The translations under genes were made by a program, and so were the position numbers. Below are positions 9,970-19,977 of a DNA stretch of 64,000 nt, piece by piece. The DNA is from Hyaloraphidium curvatum (Eukaryota > Monoblepharomycota > Hyaloraphidiomycetes > Hyaloraphidiales > Hyaloraphidiaceae): positions 186,001-250,000 of the forward strand of contig JAIVFI010000004.1 of assembly GCA_025558095.1 (NCBI GenBank), read 5' to 3'. The notes under the pieces were generated by a model, which ran no database searches, had not been told where the DNA came from, and saw nothing but the letters and a program-made list of their open reading frames with translations. The first letter of the stretch is position 1, and every line of letters begins with the position of its first letter.

Positions 9970-12900
9970 TCAGTACGCCCACAGCTTCACGCCGCGGAAG
10001 TAGCCCCGCTGCAACCGCGGCGCCGCAAAGTCCTCGGTCCGCCCGCCCTGGAAAGTCTCAAAGCGGATGCCGGCAAACACCGAGGCTTTTTCTGTCCGGA
10101 GCACCAGCTTCCGGAAGTCGATTGCCGGCCGCTCGGGAAACTCGGCACCGTCCGCGGCCGCCCACAGGACGAGCACGCCGTCTCGCACGGGCCGCCCGTC
10201 CACGTCGAACGAGTTGAGCTGCACGTACTGCCGCAGCCGGTTCCAACGCCCGGGCTGCAGCGCGAAGGAGCCTCGGCCGAGGCTGTCTCCGTATGCGTCC
10301 CCGCAAAGGCTCCAAGGCGGCAAGTAGCAGTACTCGGGATCCTGCCACCGGGGGCCGCGCATGTAGACCTCGGCCTGGCCATTTCGTCGCCACTGAGGGC
10401 CGGCAAAATCGATGGTCAGATATCCAGTTGCGAGGTGACACCCGTGATCGACCCACCATGAACCGAGTCGAGAAGCATTCAGGCCCGTCGTGCTTCTTGG
10501 CACACTCCTCTGGCCCACCCAGCAGACCCGGCAGTCTCCCACCGCCGAACCAGTCGAAGTCAGGCGCGAAATAAACCTCGTACTCAAGCATGATGCCCCG
10601 AGCTCCGCGCACGTCAATCGGTCTCGCCAAGAAAGACGTGCCACCTCCCGACACCAGGTCCCACGAGCCCCTCGGGTACCGAACCGCCATGACCAAATCG
10701 GACGTCTGCTTCGTCGGATCTGTAGCAAGCTCGCGGTTGAACGAGTTGACGGAACGCGTGACGTTCCAGCGCTCCAGGTCCAGCCGCTCCCCGAATCCGA
10801 AACGCGCAAGCAGCCTCGGGGTCCATCGTCGGAAGCCCCACGACGCCTTTGGCGCCCCCGAAACGATGGCGCCGCCGGCGGAGTCCTCGCTCGGGACCGT
10901 CGGGTCCTCGCCCGTCGGTGTTGGCCGCTCCGGCTCCCGTTCCGCACTGCTGTCCAGCCGACGCAACGCAGCAACCCGTGCTCCGTCCCGCTTGAAGAAA
11001 CCCGGAGGAGCCATGCGTCGGAGAAGGGTGGCAGTGGTCGTCGGCGGAGGCGCGACCGTGATCTTGGACGCGATTTCCGTCAACGGGTTTCCGGGCTACA
11101 AATCGGCATGAGCAACTTGGAGACCGATCCGAGCTGCCGTGCGACACGTACCGTAGTCGTAGTTGTGGAGAGCGTTGTGGTTTTGGTCGTTGTTTTGGTC
11201 GTTGTGGTAGTCTGATCGAAACACGCGGCGTCAGATGCGGGCACTTCCGATTTCGAACCGAGGAATTCTCACCGTCGTGGTCTTGGTGGTTGTCTGAGAA
11301 GAGGGTAAGGAAGCAAGCATGAGTTTCGGAAACAAGGGGAGAAAGCCATGACGAAGCAAAGGCCTACCGGAGTCGGGGTGGTGGTTTTGGTCTGCAAGCA
11401 AGTCAGCCTCAGGTAAACGGACGAGCGTGCGAGAACCTACCGTAGTCGTTGTTGTCGTTGTTTTCGTCGTGGTCGGCGTCGTCGTTGTAGTAGTCTGTTC
11501 GCGCCGGCATGTTCGAAGAGTCAACGCACGCAACGGCAGCAAGCAACATCCGAAACGCACCGTTGTGGTCGTCTTGACGGTGGTTGTGGTCTTCGTCGTA
11601 GGGCTCGGCGTCGTCTGCGGGAATCACGGATGAGCGTTCGACGCCAAGACGAAAGTGGCAAGAGTACCGTTGTCGTGGGCACCGTCGTCTGCAGGTTAGG
11701 CGTGGTCAGCAAAGCACAAAAGACGTTCAGGAAAACGAAGGACACACCTTTGTGGTAGGAGACAGCGTCGTCGTTGTCTGAAGATCACCGAACGAAGATC
11801 AGATCCCGCAGCGGACTCGTGAGGGGCAAACCCACCGTCGCGGCTTTAGTTGTGGTCTTCACCGACGTCGATGAGGTGTCCAGGGTCGGCGTCAGCGTGT
11901 TCGTGTCGGTCGCCGACGTGGTCTTGCCCGTGGCCGTTCCCGTCGCCGTCCCCGACTTGGTTGTCGTCCCGCTCTTGGTCGTTCCTGTCGTCGTACGCCC
12001 GGTCCTGGTCGTCGTCGTCCGCGAAAACGAAATGGTCGAGGTGCTCCGCGACGTGGCCGTCAGGGTCGTGGTTGTGTTCAGCGGCGCCGTCGGGTAGCCC
12101 TTGTTGAGCTGGGTGCCCGCGATCACACCGCCGATCAGGCCCAGGAGCGCAAGCAGGCCGAGCACGCCGAGCAGGATCATCGCCAGCTGCCGCAGCCACT
12201 TGCGCCGCTCAGCCTCCTCGTCCTTGAGCGGCTCGGTCATGAGGGGAGCTTCCCGGACCCCGAAGTTGGGATCGGGCACCGCCGGCGGGGGCATGCTCCC
12301 CGGTCCCATCGGGGCGATCGGAGGCAGGCCGACCGGGATGGCGTCCACCGTCTCCTCATCGTCGTCCGTGTACTCAGATTCGTCGTCGGTGTACTCCGAC
12401 TCGTCCTCGTCCGTGTACTCGTCCTCCTCCTCGCCTTTGTTGAAGCTGACGATCCTGCGGGCGCGGATCAGATGCGTTCACAGCCACTGGAAGCAAGTGA
12501 CCAACCTCTGGAGATCGTACGTCTGCGTCGCGGCATCGTATCCCGCCAGGATGTCGTCCATCTCCTCCTCCACCTGCGGCATCGGCAGCGGGTCCGGCGC
12601 CGGCGGCAACGGGGCCAGCGGCGGGGGTACGTACGGCGGCTCGCCGCCGCCATCCATGGCCCCGATCCCAGCCACAGCCATCGCCGTCACAGCGTTTCCC
12701 GTCCAGTCTGCCGGCGGCTCCGGCGACCCGGCCTTGCTGCCGGGGAGCGGTGACGACGTGGGCGGGAGCGGCGGCGCGCCGAGGATCGACTCGGGATCGT
12801 AACCGACCCAGCTCGCCTCGGGTCCCCCGGGTCCGGGGAAGTTGAGCTCGCTGCCTTGGGCGTACCCGGCGAGCAGAGACTCGGGCCCCTGCGTCGCCTG

Positions 12901-14915
12901 CGGCCCGGCGCTGGTCGCGGCATACCCGCCAAGCACAGATTCCTCCGCTCCGCCGCCGCCGTAGTCGCCAACGAGCGCGCTGAAGGTCACCCCGGAGCCG
13001 ACAGTATCCCCCCTCTGCAGATCCGCACCAGGTCCACCCTCGGCGCCCGCGGGATCGTAGTCCCCAGGCGAGTTCCAAACCGCGCCCTGCCCGTCCGCAA
13101 GGCCCGAAGCGACAGCCGACGGGGCCAGCGAGGCAGCCGACGCCCGGTTGTTTTCCGACGGCGTGATGCCCAGGGCGCGCAGCTCAATGTCCGTCACGGC
13201 GCGGGAGGGCGAGGTGTTGGCGAGCTCCACGGGACGGAGGTCCTGTGGCGTGGGTGCGCGCCGCGAGGGCACGGGCGACGGCGCCAGCGCCGGCGCGGGA
13301 TCCGCCGGGCCGGCCGAGGTGCTCGCGGCTGCCGCAGCCGCAGCAGCCGCAGTCGCCTCGTCGTCCTCGGCCTTCTTCTTCTCCTTCTCCGTCGACGGCA
13401 TAATCCCCATGGCCACCAGCTTGGCCCGCATCCGCTCGATTTCGGCCTGGGTCTGCTCGCTGCGCTTGCCGGCGCGAGGGTTGGCGGGTTCCTTGCCCTT
13501 GCCCTCGGTCGGAGAGTCCTTTGGCGGCGGGGTGGGTGCGACCGAAGGCGGTGCAGGGGAGGGAGCCGCTGGGGAGAGTCCGCCGGGAGAGGGTTCGGCA
13601 GGCGAGCCGTCGCGGTCATGGGCCGATGCGGAAGCGGCAGATGCGGCGACGGAAGCAGCGGCCGCGGCCGTCAACGCTTCCGGCTGGATGGAAGGGGAGA
13701 CGCCCGAGCCCATCTGCGAAGCCGAGGGCGACTTGGGCGCCGAGGCGGCGGCCGAAGGCACAGGCGACCCCGGAGGGGCGTAGACAGGCGACGGGAAGGC
13801 CGCCGCCTTCTCCTCCACATCCCTCACCGACGCCGGCACCGAAGGCTTGGCGCTGCGCCCCGAACTCGAAGCGACCGACGGGGCCGGTGAGGGAGATTTG
13901 GCCGCCGTAGGGGTGCGCGGTGGCTCCGGGCTCGGCGCCGGCGATGGGGGAACAACTGCGACCTCCGGGCTCTTGGCAATCGGGGGAGGAGGTGCGGCGG
14001 AAAGAGAGGAAGCCGGCGTCGCGGGTTGTGAAACGTGAGAAGGAGAGGGCACCGCGGCCGGCGCCAGGGCGGGGGAAGTCGGGGCAGAGATCGCCGGTTG
14101 GGGCGAAGGCCGTTGAGGGGAGGGCGGTTGAGGCGACAGCGGTTGAGGCGATGGCGGTTGAGGCGAGGGAATGCTCCTTGCCGGAGCTGAGGCAGGCACC
14201 ATTTCCACCACGGGCACCGGTTCCGGCGTCTTTGCCGGCACAGAAGGTACCGGCGATGCCGCCGACGGCGGCGGTACGCCCATGTTGGTCCCCGTCATGG
14301 TGCTTTCCGCGTACCCAGCGCGCGGGTCGACCTCGCTCATCGCCGACAGCCGGTCAAACACGTCCGACTCGTCGCCCTGCGCGGCCGGCGGCGGCACGTA
14401 CACCGTCTTTGGCGCCTCGAGCGACCGCAGCAGCTTCTCCTCCGTGCTCAGCGGCTCTGCTGCCGGCGACGGCGCACCCGAGACGGGGCGGCTCTGCGAC
14501 GGCGACGGTGCGCCCGAGCCAGGGCGGGTCTGCGCCGGCGACAGGCCGCCGGGGTACGACGACCGCGAGTTGCGGTTCATCGTGCCGCCGGTCTCCTTCG
14601 CCAGCTGCTGGTAGTGCGGGCGGCAGAAGAACAGTCCGTTGAGCGTGGCATAGTTGCCCAGCTTCAGCGCCGTCCCGCACTCTGTGCATTTCCAGCAGCT
14701 GCAAAAGCGAGTTCCAAAAGGCAGATAGGAGAACCGTGGCAGGGTGGTCGGTTAGGGAGGAAAGGGCGCGGCGGCGCAACCGGGCGGCGGGCGCGGCGGT
14801 TAGAGCGGGCCATCGGGCGGCGCGGCGCCACGCACAGCTTGTGGAACGTCTTGTCGTTGACGGTGATGCTCTCCGCGGGGTACGCCTTGCGGCCGCACGT
14901 CTCGCAGGTCGCCAT
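9970..14915 (-). CDS. LIM domain - disordered region - TM - Thr-rich stalk - PL14 polysaccharide lyase fusion
   Basis: Exons 14915-14836, 14698-12506, 12454-11836, then seven mini-exons (11777-11748, 11688-11668, 11614-11561, 11494-11441, 11391-11368, 11293-11273, 11211-11152), 11095-10457 and 10392-9970 sum to 1406 codons. Residues 1-55 are one complete LIM module (C4, C7, H25, C28, C31, C34, C52, H55). Then about 700 residues of Pro/Ala/Ser-rich disorder, an acidic EYTDDESEYTDD stretch, basic residues and one hydrophobic helix near 848-871 (type II topology). A Thr-rich stalk (about 875-1052) leads to a PL14-like domain (LPGLLGG, CFSTRFMW, GRGSF, GRWNRLRQYVQLNS, FETFQGG). The cytosolic LIM would be linked to an outside polysaccharide lyase. 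Alternative: two genes, with a second start at Met 12309. Confidence 0.8.
11152..11777 (-). repeat. Array of seven phase-0 Thr-stalk mini-exons
   Basis: Seven exons of 30, 21, 54, 54, 24, 21 and 60 nt, each a multiple of three and starting and ending on codon boundaries, are separated by introns of 49-74 nt. Every exon begins with AC(N); five end in ACG, one in CCG and one in AAG, each followed by a GT donor. They encode runs of Thr with scattered Lys, Pro, Val and Ser, the pattern of an O-glycosylated stalk. The symmetry means any exon can be skipped or duplicated without a frame change, so the array looks like a length-variable spacer produced by exon duplication. Confidence 0.82.
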
Positions 14916-14993
14916 CGCCTGCTGAGGCCCTCAGGGCGCGGGTCTCTATCCTCCGTCGCCGCCTCGGCCCGGACACCCCGCGCCGTGCGGCGC

Positions 14994-15001
14994 TATAAAT
15001 A
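14994..15001 (-). promoter_or_regulatory. TATA-like box upstream of the LIM/PL14 gene
   Basis: TATAAATA on the plus strand (TATTTATA on the coding strand) lies about 80 bp upstream of the LIM start codon in an otherwise very GC-rich stretch, so it stands out. Spacing fits a core promoter. The assignment is positional only. Confidence 0.4.
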
Positions 15002-15195
15002 GGCGGCCTAAGCCGCGGGGCACTCCGCCCGGCCCACGGACTGGCGCGGAGGCGTGAGTGGTCCCACTTGTTTACGCCCCGGGCCGGCGAGGGACGACAC
15101 CGCCGCAGCGCTTTCATCACCGCCAGTCATCGCCGCCCATCCACGCATTTACCCGCCGTCCTTGTGGCATACACAGTCCGCTATGAGACAACAGC

Positions 15196-16112
15196 CTACA
15201 TTTCTGGCCTGGCCCGTCGCCGCGGGCTGCGCACCAGCGTGTCCGCCGCGATCTTCCTCGCAAGACCCTCGATCTCGACGTCCTCCTCGGCCGGTTCCGG
15301 GCTGGCCGAAATCCCAAGCCGATTCAAATCCCCACTTTCGTCGCGCAGGATGTGGTCGAACGCCGTCCGTAGACCTGCGACGATCCGCTCGTCGCCGACG
15401 TGGGCAGACAGCATCGCGGCCTTCTGGTCCGCGGCCCGGGCGCCCTCGCCGGCTTCGGGGAGCAAATAGAAGTGCAGGAGCTCACAGAGCTTGTGCCTTG
15501 TGAAAGGTCCGACGGATTCGTTGAAGTTGAGCAGGGGAACAGAGAGAAGCACAGTCAATGCTTGTCGAGAAGGCCGTCCAGCAGGCCCCAACCTCACGTC
15601 TCTCCTCTTGCCTGCCTCCTTCACGTGTCTGGAAACCACTGCCAAACCGCCCAGCTCCTCAAACACCTTGGAGCCCGCCCGCATGGGTCAGCTCCGGTCC
15701 AACTCCATGCACACCTGGGCAACGGCCCAAAACCCACCCTGCACCCATCGGGCCAAACAACGACGCCCTGCAACACGTCCGCCGCCGCCAGCACCTCCTC
15801 CGGCTCCCCCTCCAGCAGCCCCAGCAAGCCCCCGACCCAGCCCCTGCTCTCCCCCAACCGCGCCCGGCACCGGTCCGAAAGCAGCCCGGCGCCCTCGCCG
15901 CACTCCACCGCCGCGATCAGTTCCGTGCCGTGTTCGGGGTCCGGGCCCGAAAGCGCCGATTCCAGGGCCTCGCAGAGGGGTTCGACGGCCGACGGGTCGG
16001 AGGGGAGCGCGGCGCCCGGGGACGCGAGCACAGAGCGCAGGCGCGACCAGCGCCCGGGAGCGGGAGCCAGGAGCTCACGGAGGCGGGAGGGGGCGATTTG
16101 CGCGGCAGACAT
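15196..16112 (-). CDS. Septation initiation network component Cdc14-like protein
   Basis: Exons 16112-15738 and 15666-15196 give 281 residues, close to fission yeast Cdc14 (about 240). The strongest match to the SIN Cdc14 family is the region VLQGVVVWPDGCR joined across the 71-nt intron to VFEELGGLAVVSRHV, followed by KLCELLHFYLLPE; these align with the family patterns of FE-LDGLATV and ILEFLYFYLMPE. In fission yeast this non-catalytic protein binds Sid1 kinase at the spindle pole and signals ring constriction; it is unrelated to Cdc14 phosphatase. The piece KRRD...FTR before KLCELL may be a second in-frame intron. The N-terminal helices are poorly conserved. Confidence 0.72.
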
Positions 16113-16892
16113 CGCGGGATTCGGGAGGTGTTGTTTGGTGGCTCCGGAGCTAGCTCTGCGGCGGGCGAAACCGCGTCACAGTAGGGAGGAGATGGCTGGC
16201 CCCTGGAAGCTTCGCTTTGCCGTCTAGTCTAGCTTGAGCAACGCAGACGAAGCTACACTAGCATGGCGGCCGTGTGTATGGGGCTTCCACGGATAATTCG
16301 TCCATCTTCCATCTTCTTGCCGCCCCAAATCCCTCGTGATTCGGCTCACCACCAGAGTCGTGCGGACTGATCGGCAATCCATACCACTTTTCCGAAGCTT
16401 GTTGGAGACCGAAATTCGCTGCTATGGGCTTATCGTGGATCGGTGCGCTTTGGTCGTCCTGGACCCTGCGGTCCGTTGCACAACACGTCGACGTGGCCCC
16501 GTGGCGCAGAAATTCGGAGCGGCATCGGAAGTTCGGCACCGGAATCGTAGTCTCTCGCACTCAATCGCGCTCTCCATGCATCCAAAGCCCCCGATCCATA
16601 AGTTCGTAATCCATATCGGGAAGGGGACTTTTGACTGACTGACTTTCGCTTGACTGACTGACTTTCGCGTGCCTGACCGACGACCGACACAGTTTCGAAA
16701 GCACTGTGCTGCGCGAGCGGCACCGAAAGGAAAGACCGCTGCGACTGAAAGGCACATTTCGGGGCCTGCGAAGCTTCCCTCTGCGGCGGCGGCCCCCAGC
16801 TGTCAAGTACTGGACGTGCCGAAACGGTTCGTCGCCTGTCACGATGTCGGACCATCAAACTCACCGACGGCTCCCTCCGCAGGCTGCGGACG
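16113..16892. other. Gene-free stretch, divergent promoters of Cdc14-like and Thr-tail genes
   Basis: No frame with coding character was found. It contains the 5' sides of two divergent genes and a perfect 19-bp tandem duplication listed separately. Confidence 0.6.
16631..16668 (+). repeat. Perfect tandem duplication of a 19-bp unit
   Basis: Two exact adjacent copies of TTGACTGACTGACTTTCGC, each holding an internal GACT triple. It lies about 225 bp upstream of the next start codon. Probably replication slippage; no function can be shown. Confidence 0.9.
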
Positions 16893-18010
16893 ATGTTCTC
16901 CCACGCGATCGCTCTGCTTCTCGTCCTGACCACGGCACTGACCGCGGGGCCGCGCCCGGCTTCGGCTCAGACCCAATTTGCCATCATCAATCAACCCCCC
17001 GTATGCAAGGACATCCACGGCCTGTTCGCGTGGACCAGCACCCCACCTTCCGGCGACCCCTGGCCCGGACCGGATGCGGGAGGGTTTGCCACGGTCGGAG
17101 CAGGCACGAGCAGGTTCTGGCCGTGCAGGCTCACCAACGCCCCCGGCGGTACTCCCCTTCCCGGATACTCGTCCAGCCTCGAGCCAATCAAGTTCTGCAA
17201 CATCGGTGTGTGCCCTTTGCCATCTGCTGGAGTGATGACGCCAATCGTTCCGGCATCAGGCTACAACGGTATCGAGATGGCCGGCGATCCGCCTTCCTCC
17301 CAATGGTTGACGAAATTGGGGCCCGGCCTCAGCGCAACCCTGAACTGGGTCAGTTTAGGAAACGTGGGCGCGGACCCGCCTGAGCAGTTCAGGTTCCCCC
17401 GCGGCTCCTTCGTGTCCGGCGGCACCGTCCCGGCGTACCCTGGTTCTGATCGAGTAATCTGCGCGGCCAGAGGATCCGAGCACCTCGGGCCTGGTCATTC
17501 TTCAAACTTCTTCATCGGATACTCTCAGCTCCCGTATCCCGGCTACCCCGATGACAACGGGGCCTGCTGGATCGGTGTCGGAGGCTCACAAAAGAAGTTT
17601 GTCACGGATGTGCACTTTTTGATGGTGACGAAGTTGGTTTGCCACCGGGGATGATTGGGTGCCGAGCTGACCATTCCGCACAGCCGCAGGTGCATCAACG
17701 CGGCGTCCATCACCACCACGACCACGACCTCGGTGTCGGTCTCGGTCAAGACAACCGTCACAACCGCAACCTCCACGGCCTTCCAGGTGGTCCCAGTGCC
17801 CACGACCGTCACTGCTGTGCAGACCGTCGTGCAGACCGTCGTGGTGCCCACGACATTCACCGTCAACCGGGTACAGACAGTGAGGCAAACGGTCTTCAGT
17901 GGGTGCATTCTCGAACAGGAAGGGAGCGGTGCAGTGACAGTGCGATGCTCATTGCAGAGACCAAAACCAAGACGACGACGCGGATCAAGACGATCACGAA
18001 GAGGGGATAG
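16893..18010 (+). CDS. Secreted protein with Thr/Val-rich C-terminal tail, family not recognised
   Basis: Exons 16893-17624, 17667-17898 and 17958-18010 give 338 residues; a further stop-free 54-nt intron (17206-17259, GTGTGT...ATCAG) is probable and would leave 320. The signal peptide is clear (HAIALLLVLTTALTAG...ASAQ). The globular part has at least six Cys and motifs HGLFAWTSTPP, NFFIGYSQLPYPGY and GACWIGVGG. From about residue 255 the chain becomes TTTTTTSVSV, then Thr/Val/Gln repeats (VQTVVQTVVV) and a Thr/Lys/Arg-rich end, a composition seen in cell-wall stalks. There is no hydrophobic GPI signal at the end. The 42-nt first intron is among the shortest here. Function unknown. Confidence 0.75.
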
Positions 18011-18184
18011 GGTGGATGGACGTTCGAGCTGCAGCTTTTTGTCTTTGGCCTTTGGATTTCGAGCTCCGTCTTTGTGTACCTACCTGTCGAAGCCACAGTC
18101 TATTATGATGAAATCCACGCGCAATGCGACCAAACGTCCATGTAAAGCGAACTTCCCAAGTCTAGAGCAGCACTCGCAGTGAGA

Positions 18185-18649
18185 TCACGCCGCCGAGCAG
18201 CACCCTCCGATCTGGCCCGCCGCAGTTCCCCCATACTTGCAAACCCCGTCGCCCGACCCCACGGCCCCGGTCGCGCGGTTGCAGGCCAGCGGCGGCGACC
18301 CGGTGAAGGCCGCCAGTTCGCTCGGCTTGTCGGCACGCGCGCAGACCGCCGGGCCGGCGATCGCGCAAAACCAGGTAACATAGTCCTTGCCCACGCAGCA
18401 CCCGTCGTTGGTGTCGGCGGCGTAGCGGGCGTACAGGGCGTGCCGATCGTGCACCGCGACGACGGCGATTGCCTCGTACGGGGCGTCAGGGTGGCGCGGG
18501 AAGTGCCCGAGGAATCCGAGCGCCGCATCGCGGTCAACCACTCGATCAGCTGTTTGTAGCGTAACTGGCTCACCTATTGATGCATCATCGACTAGTTGCT
18601 GACATTCCTGCAGGCAGGTTCGACGAGGCGTGCTCGGCCCTCGCCACAC
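18185..18649 (-). pseudogene. C-terminal remnant of a Cys-rich hypothetical protein
   Basis: A minus-strand frame of 155 codons has coding-like composition, especially DGCCVGKDYVTWFC, CARADKPSEL and a C-terminal GGCC, but it contains no in-frame ATG. A weak donor and acceptor (GTGAGC at about 18573 and CAG near 18549) could join a short upstream exon, yet no convincing start was found before the divergent CoA-transferase gene. It is either a truncated gene or one whose first exon I cannot see. The pattern suggests a secreted disulfide-rich domain. Function unknown. Confidence 0.3.
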
Positions 18650-18743
18650 CGAGTGTCCCGAGTCAAATTCCGCTCGCGGCCGACCCTCGCACCCCGGCGT
18701 CCCTCCACTAGCAATCGCGCGTTCTCCCTCGGTTCAAGGCGCG

Positions 18744-19598
18744 ATGCAGCCCGGCGTGCTGTCCGGCATTCGCGTCGTCAGCCTCGCGCTGAACCTGCCC
18801 GGCCCGGCGGCGCTGCAGCGGCTGCGCGCGATGGGCGCGGCGTGCGCAAAGGTCGAGCCGCCGGCGGGCGACCCGATGAAGAGCTACTCGCCGCGCGCGT
18901 ACGCCGAGATGCACGTCGGCGTCGACGTGCTGACCGCGGACATGAAGAAACCAGAGGGCCGCGACGCGGTGCACGCCCAACTCGCGCGCTCGGACGTTCT
19001 GCTCTCGTCGTTCCGCCCCTCGGCGATGATCAAGCTGGGCTTGGGTTGGCCGGATTTACAGAAAAATCATCCCGGACTGTCGCACGTCGCGATCGTGGGC
19101 GGGCCGGGCGCCGCCGCGGAGGACCCGGGACACGACCTCACGTACATGGCGGAAAACGGCCTCGTTGCCGGCAGCGAGCTTCCGCCCACGCTGTACGCCG
19201 ACATGGCCGGCTCGCTCATGGCTTCGGAAGCCGTGCTGCAGGCCGCCCTGCTCGCCCGCTCGGGGAGCAAAGTCGGCCGGTACTTTGAGGTGGCTCTTTC
19301 GGACGCCGCGGGCTACCTCGCGGCCCCGCGGCGGTGGGGCCTGACTACGCCCGAGGGCGCCGTCGGCGGGGCTCACGCGGGCTACCGTGTGTACGCGTGC
19401 AAGGACGGGCGGGTCGCTGTGGCGGCGCTGGAGAAGCACTTTGCCGCGAGGCTGTGCGAGGCCGCGGGGGTGCCGGGGGCGGACATGATGGATGGGCGGA
19501 CGCGCGAGGCGGTGGCCGCGTTCCTGGCGAGCAAGACGAGGGCGGAGCTGGACGCGCTGGCGGCGGACAAGGACATCCCAATGCACACGCTGGAGTGA
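18744..19598 (+). CDS. CaiB/BaiF family III CoA-transferase
   Basis: Intron-less, 284 residues. The N-terminus LSGIRVVSLALNLPGPAALQRLRAMGAACAKVEPP is characteristic of family III CoA-transferases and alpha-methylacyl-CoA racemases, as is DVLLSSFRP. The Asp of GHDLTYMAENGL sits where the family keeps its catalytic Asp. It would move CoA between acyl groups or racemise a 2-methylacyl-CoA. At 284 residues it is shorter than typical members (about 380-400) and lacks part of the C-terminal region. Absence of introns in this intron-rich locus is compatible with recent acquisition from bacteria, but short intron-less genes also occur natively. Confidence 0.85.
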   Translation: MQPGVLSGIRVVSLALNLPGPAALQRLRAMGAACAKVEPPAGDPMKSYSPRAYAEMHVGVDVLTADMKKPEGRDAVHAQLARSDVLLSSFRPSAMIKLGLGWPDLQKNHPGLSHVAIVGGPGAAAEDPGHDLTYMAENGLVAGSELPPTLYADMAGSLMASEAVLQAALLARSGSKVGRYFEVALSDAAGYLAAPRRWGLTTPEGAVGGAHAGYRVYACKDGRVAVAALEKHFAARLCEAAGVPGADMMDGRTREAVAAFLASKTRAELDALAADKDIPMHTLE

Positions 19599-19977
19599 TT
19601 CATCACGCGGGCCAAGCCTACCTAGTGCGACGACCTGGGGCGTTATTGCGCTCCTCGACGCCTTATCATCCTCTGCTAAAAGCTGAATCGGTCAATCACG
19701 GATTGATTCTCGTTCTCGGGTGATCGTGGCTGCCGCACGTCCACTGTACCTTGTGAAACATTCAAAAAAAGAGGCAAATGCTTCTGTAGTGCAAGATTAT
19801 CGGCTTGTCCAGCGGCGAGGTTGATTTTGAGGGGCTTCGTATCTGACAAATGGCGCAAGGGTCGATCGTCACTCCCCTGGGAGACACCGCTCGCGCCCCG
19901 CCCTTCCGTCCATCGCGGTCCCGCGCCCTCGAATCTCCACGCTTTTACCTCCTTCCGCACCGCGGAGACACCTCGCG
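19599..19977. other. Gene-free stretch
   Basis: Less GC-rich spacer between the CoA-transferase and alpha/beta-hydrolase genes. No coding frame, RNA gene or clear repeat was seen. Confidence 0.6.

Noticed and set aside
11152-11777. CRISPR-like array, because short similar units alternate with unique spacers
   Set aside because: Units are Thr codons flanked by GT and AG splice sites, vary in length (21-60 nt) and maintain a reading frame; they are exons in a eukaryotic gene.
12309-12454. Independent start of a separate membrane protein at Met 12309
   Set aside because: The frame upstream of this Met is open and strongly acidic in a protein-like way and splices in phase to the LIM exon, so a single gene is preferred. 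Kept as an alternative, not excluded.
12856-13890. 344-codon open frame on the plus strand
   Set aside because: Antisense to the Pro/Ala/Ser-rich region of the LIM fusion; Arg/Gly-rich composition mirrors that repeat bias.
18179-18559. Plus-strand frame over the Cys-rich remnant
   Set aside because: Arg-rich and lacks any motif; the opposite strand has the Cys pattern.
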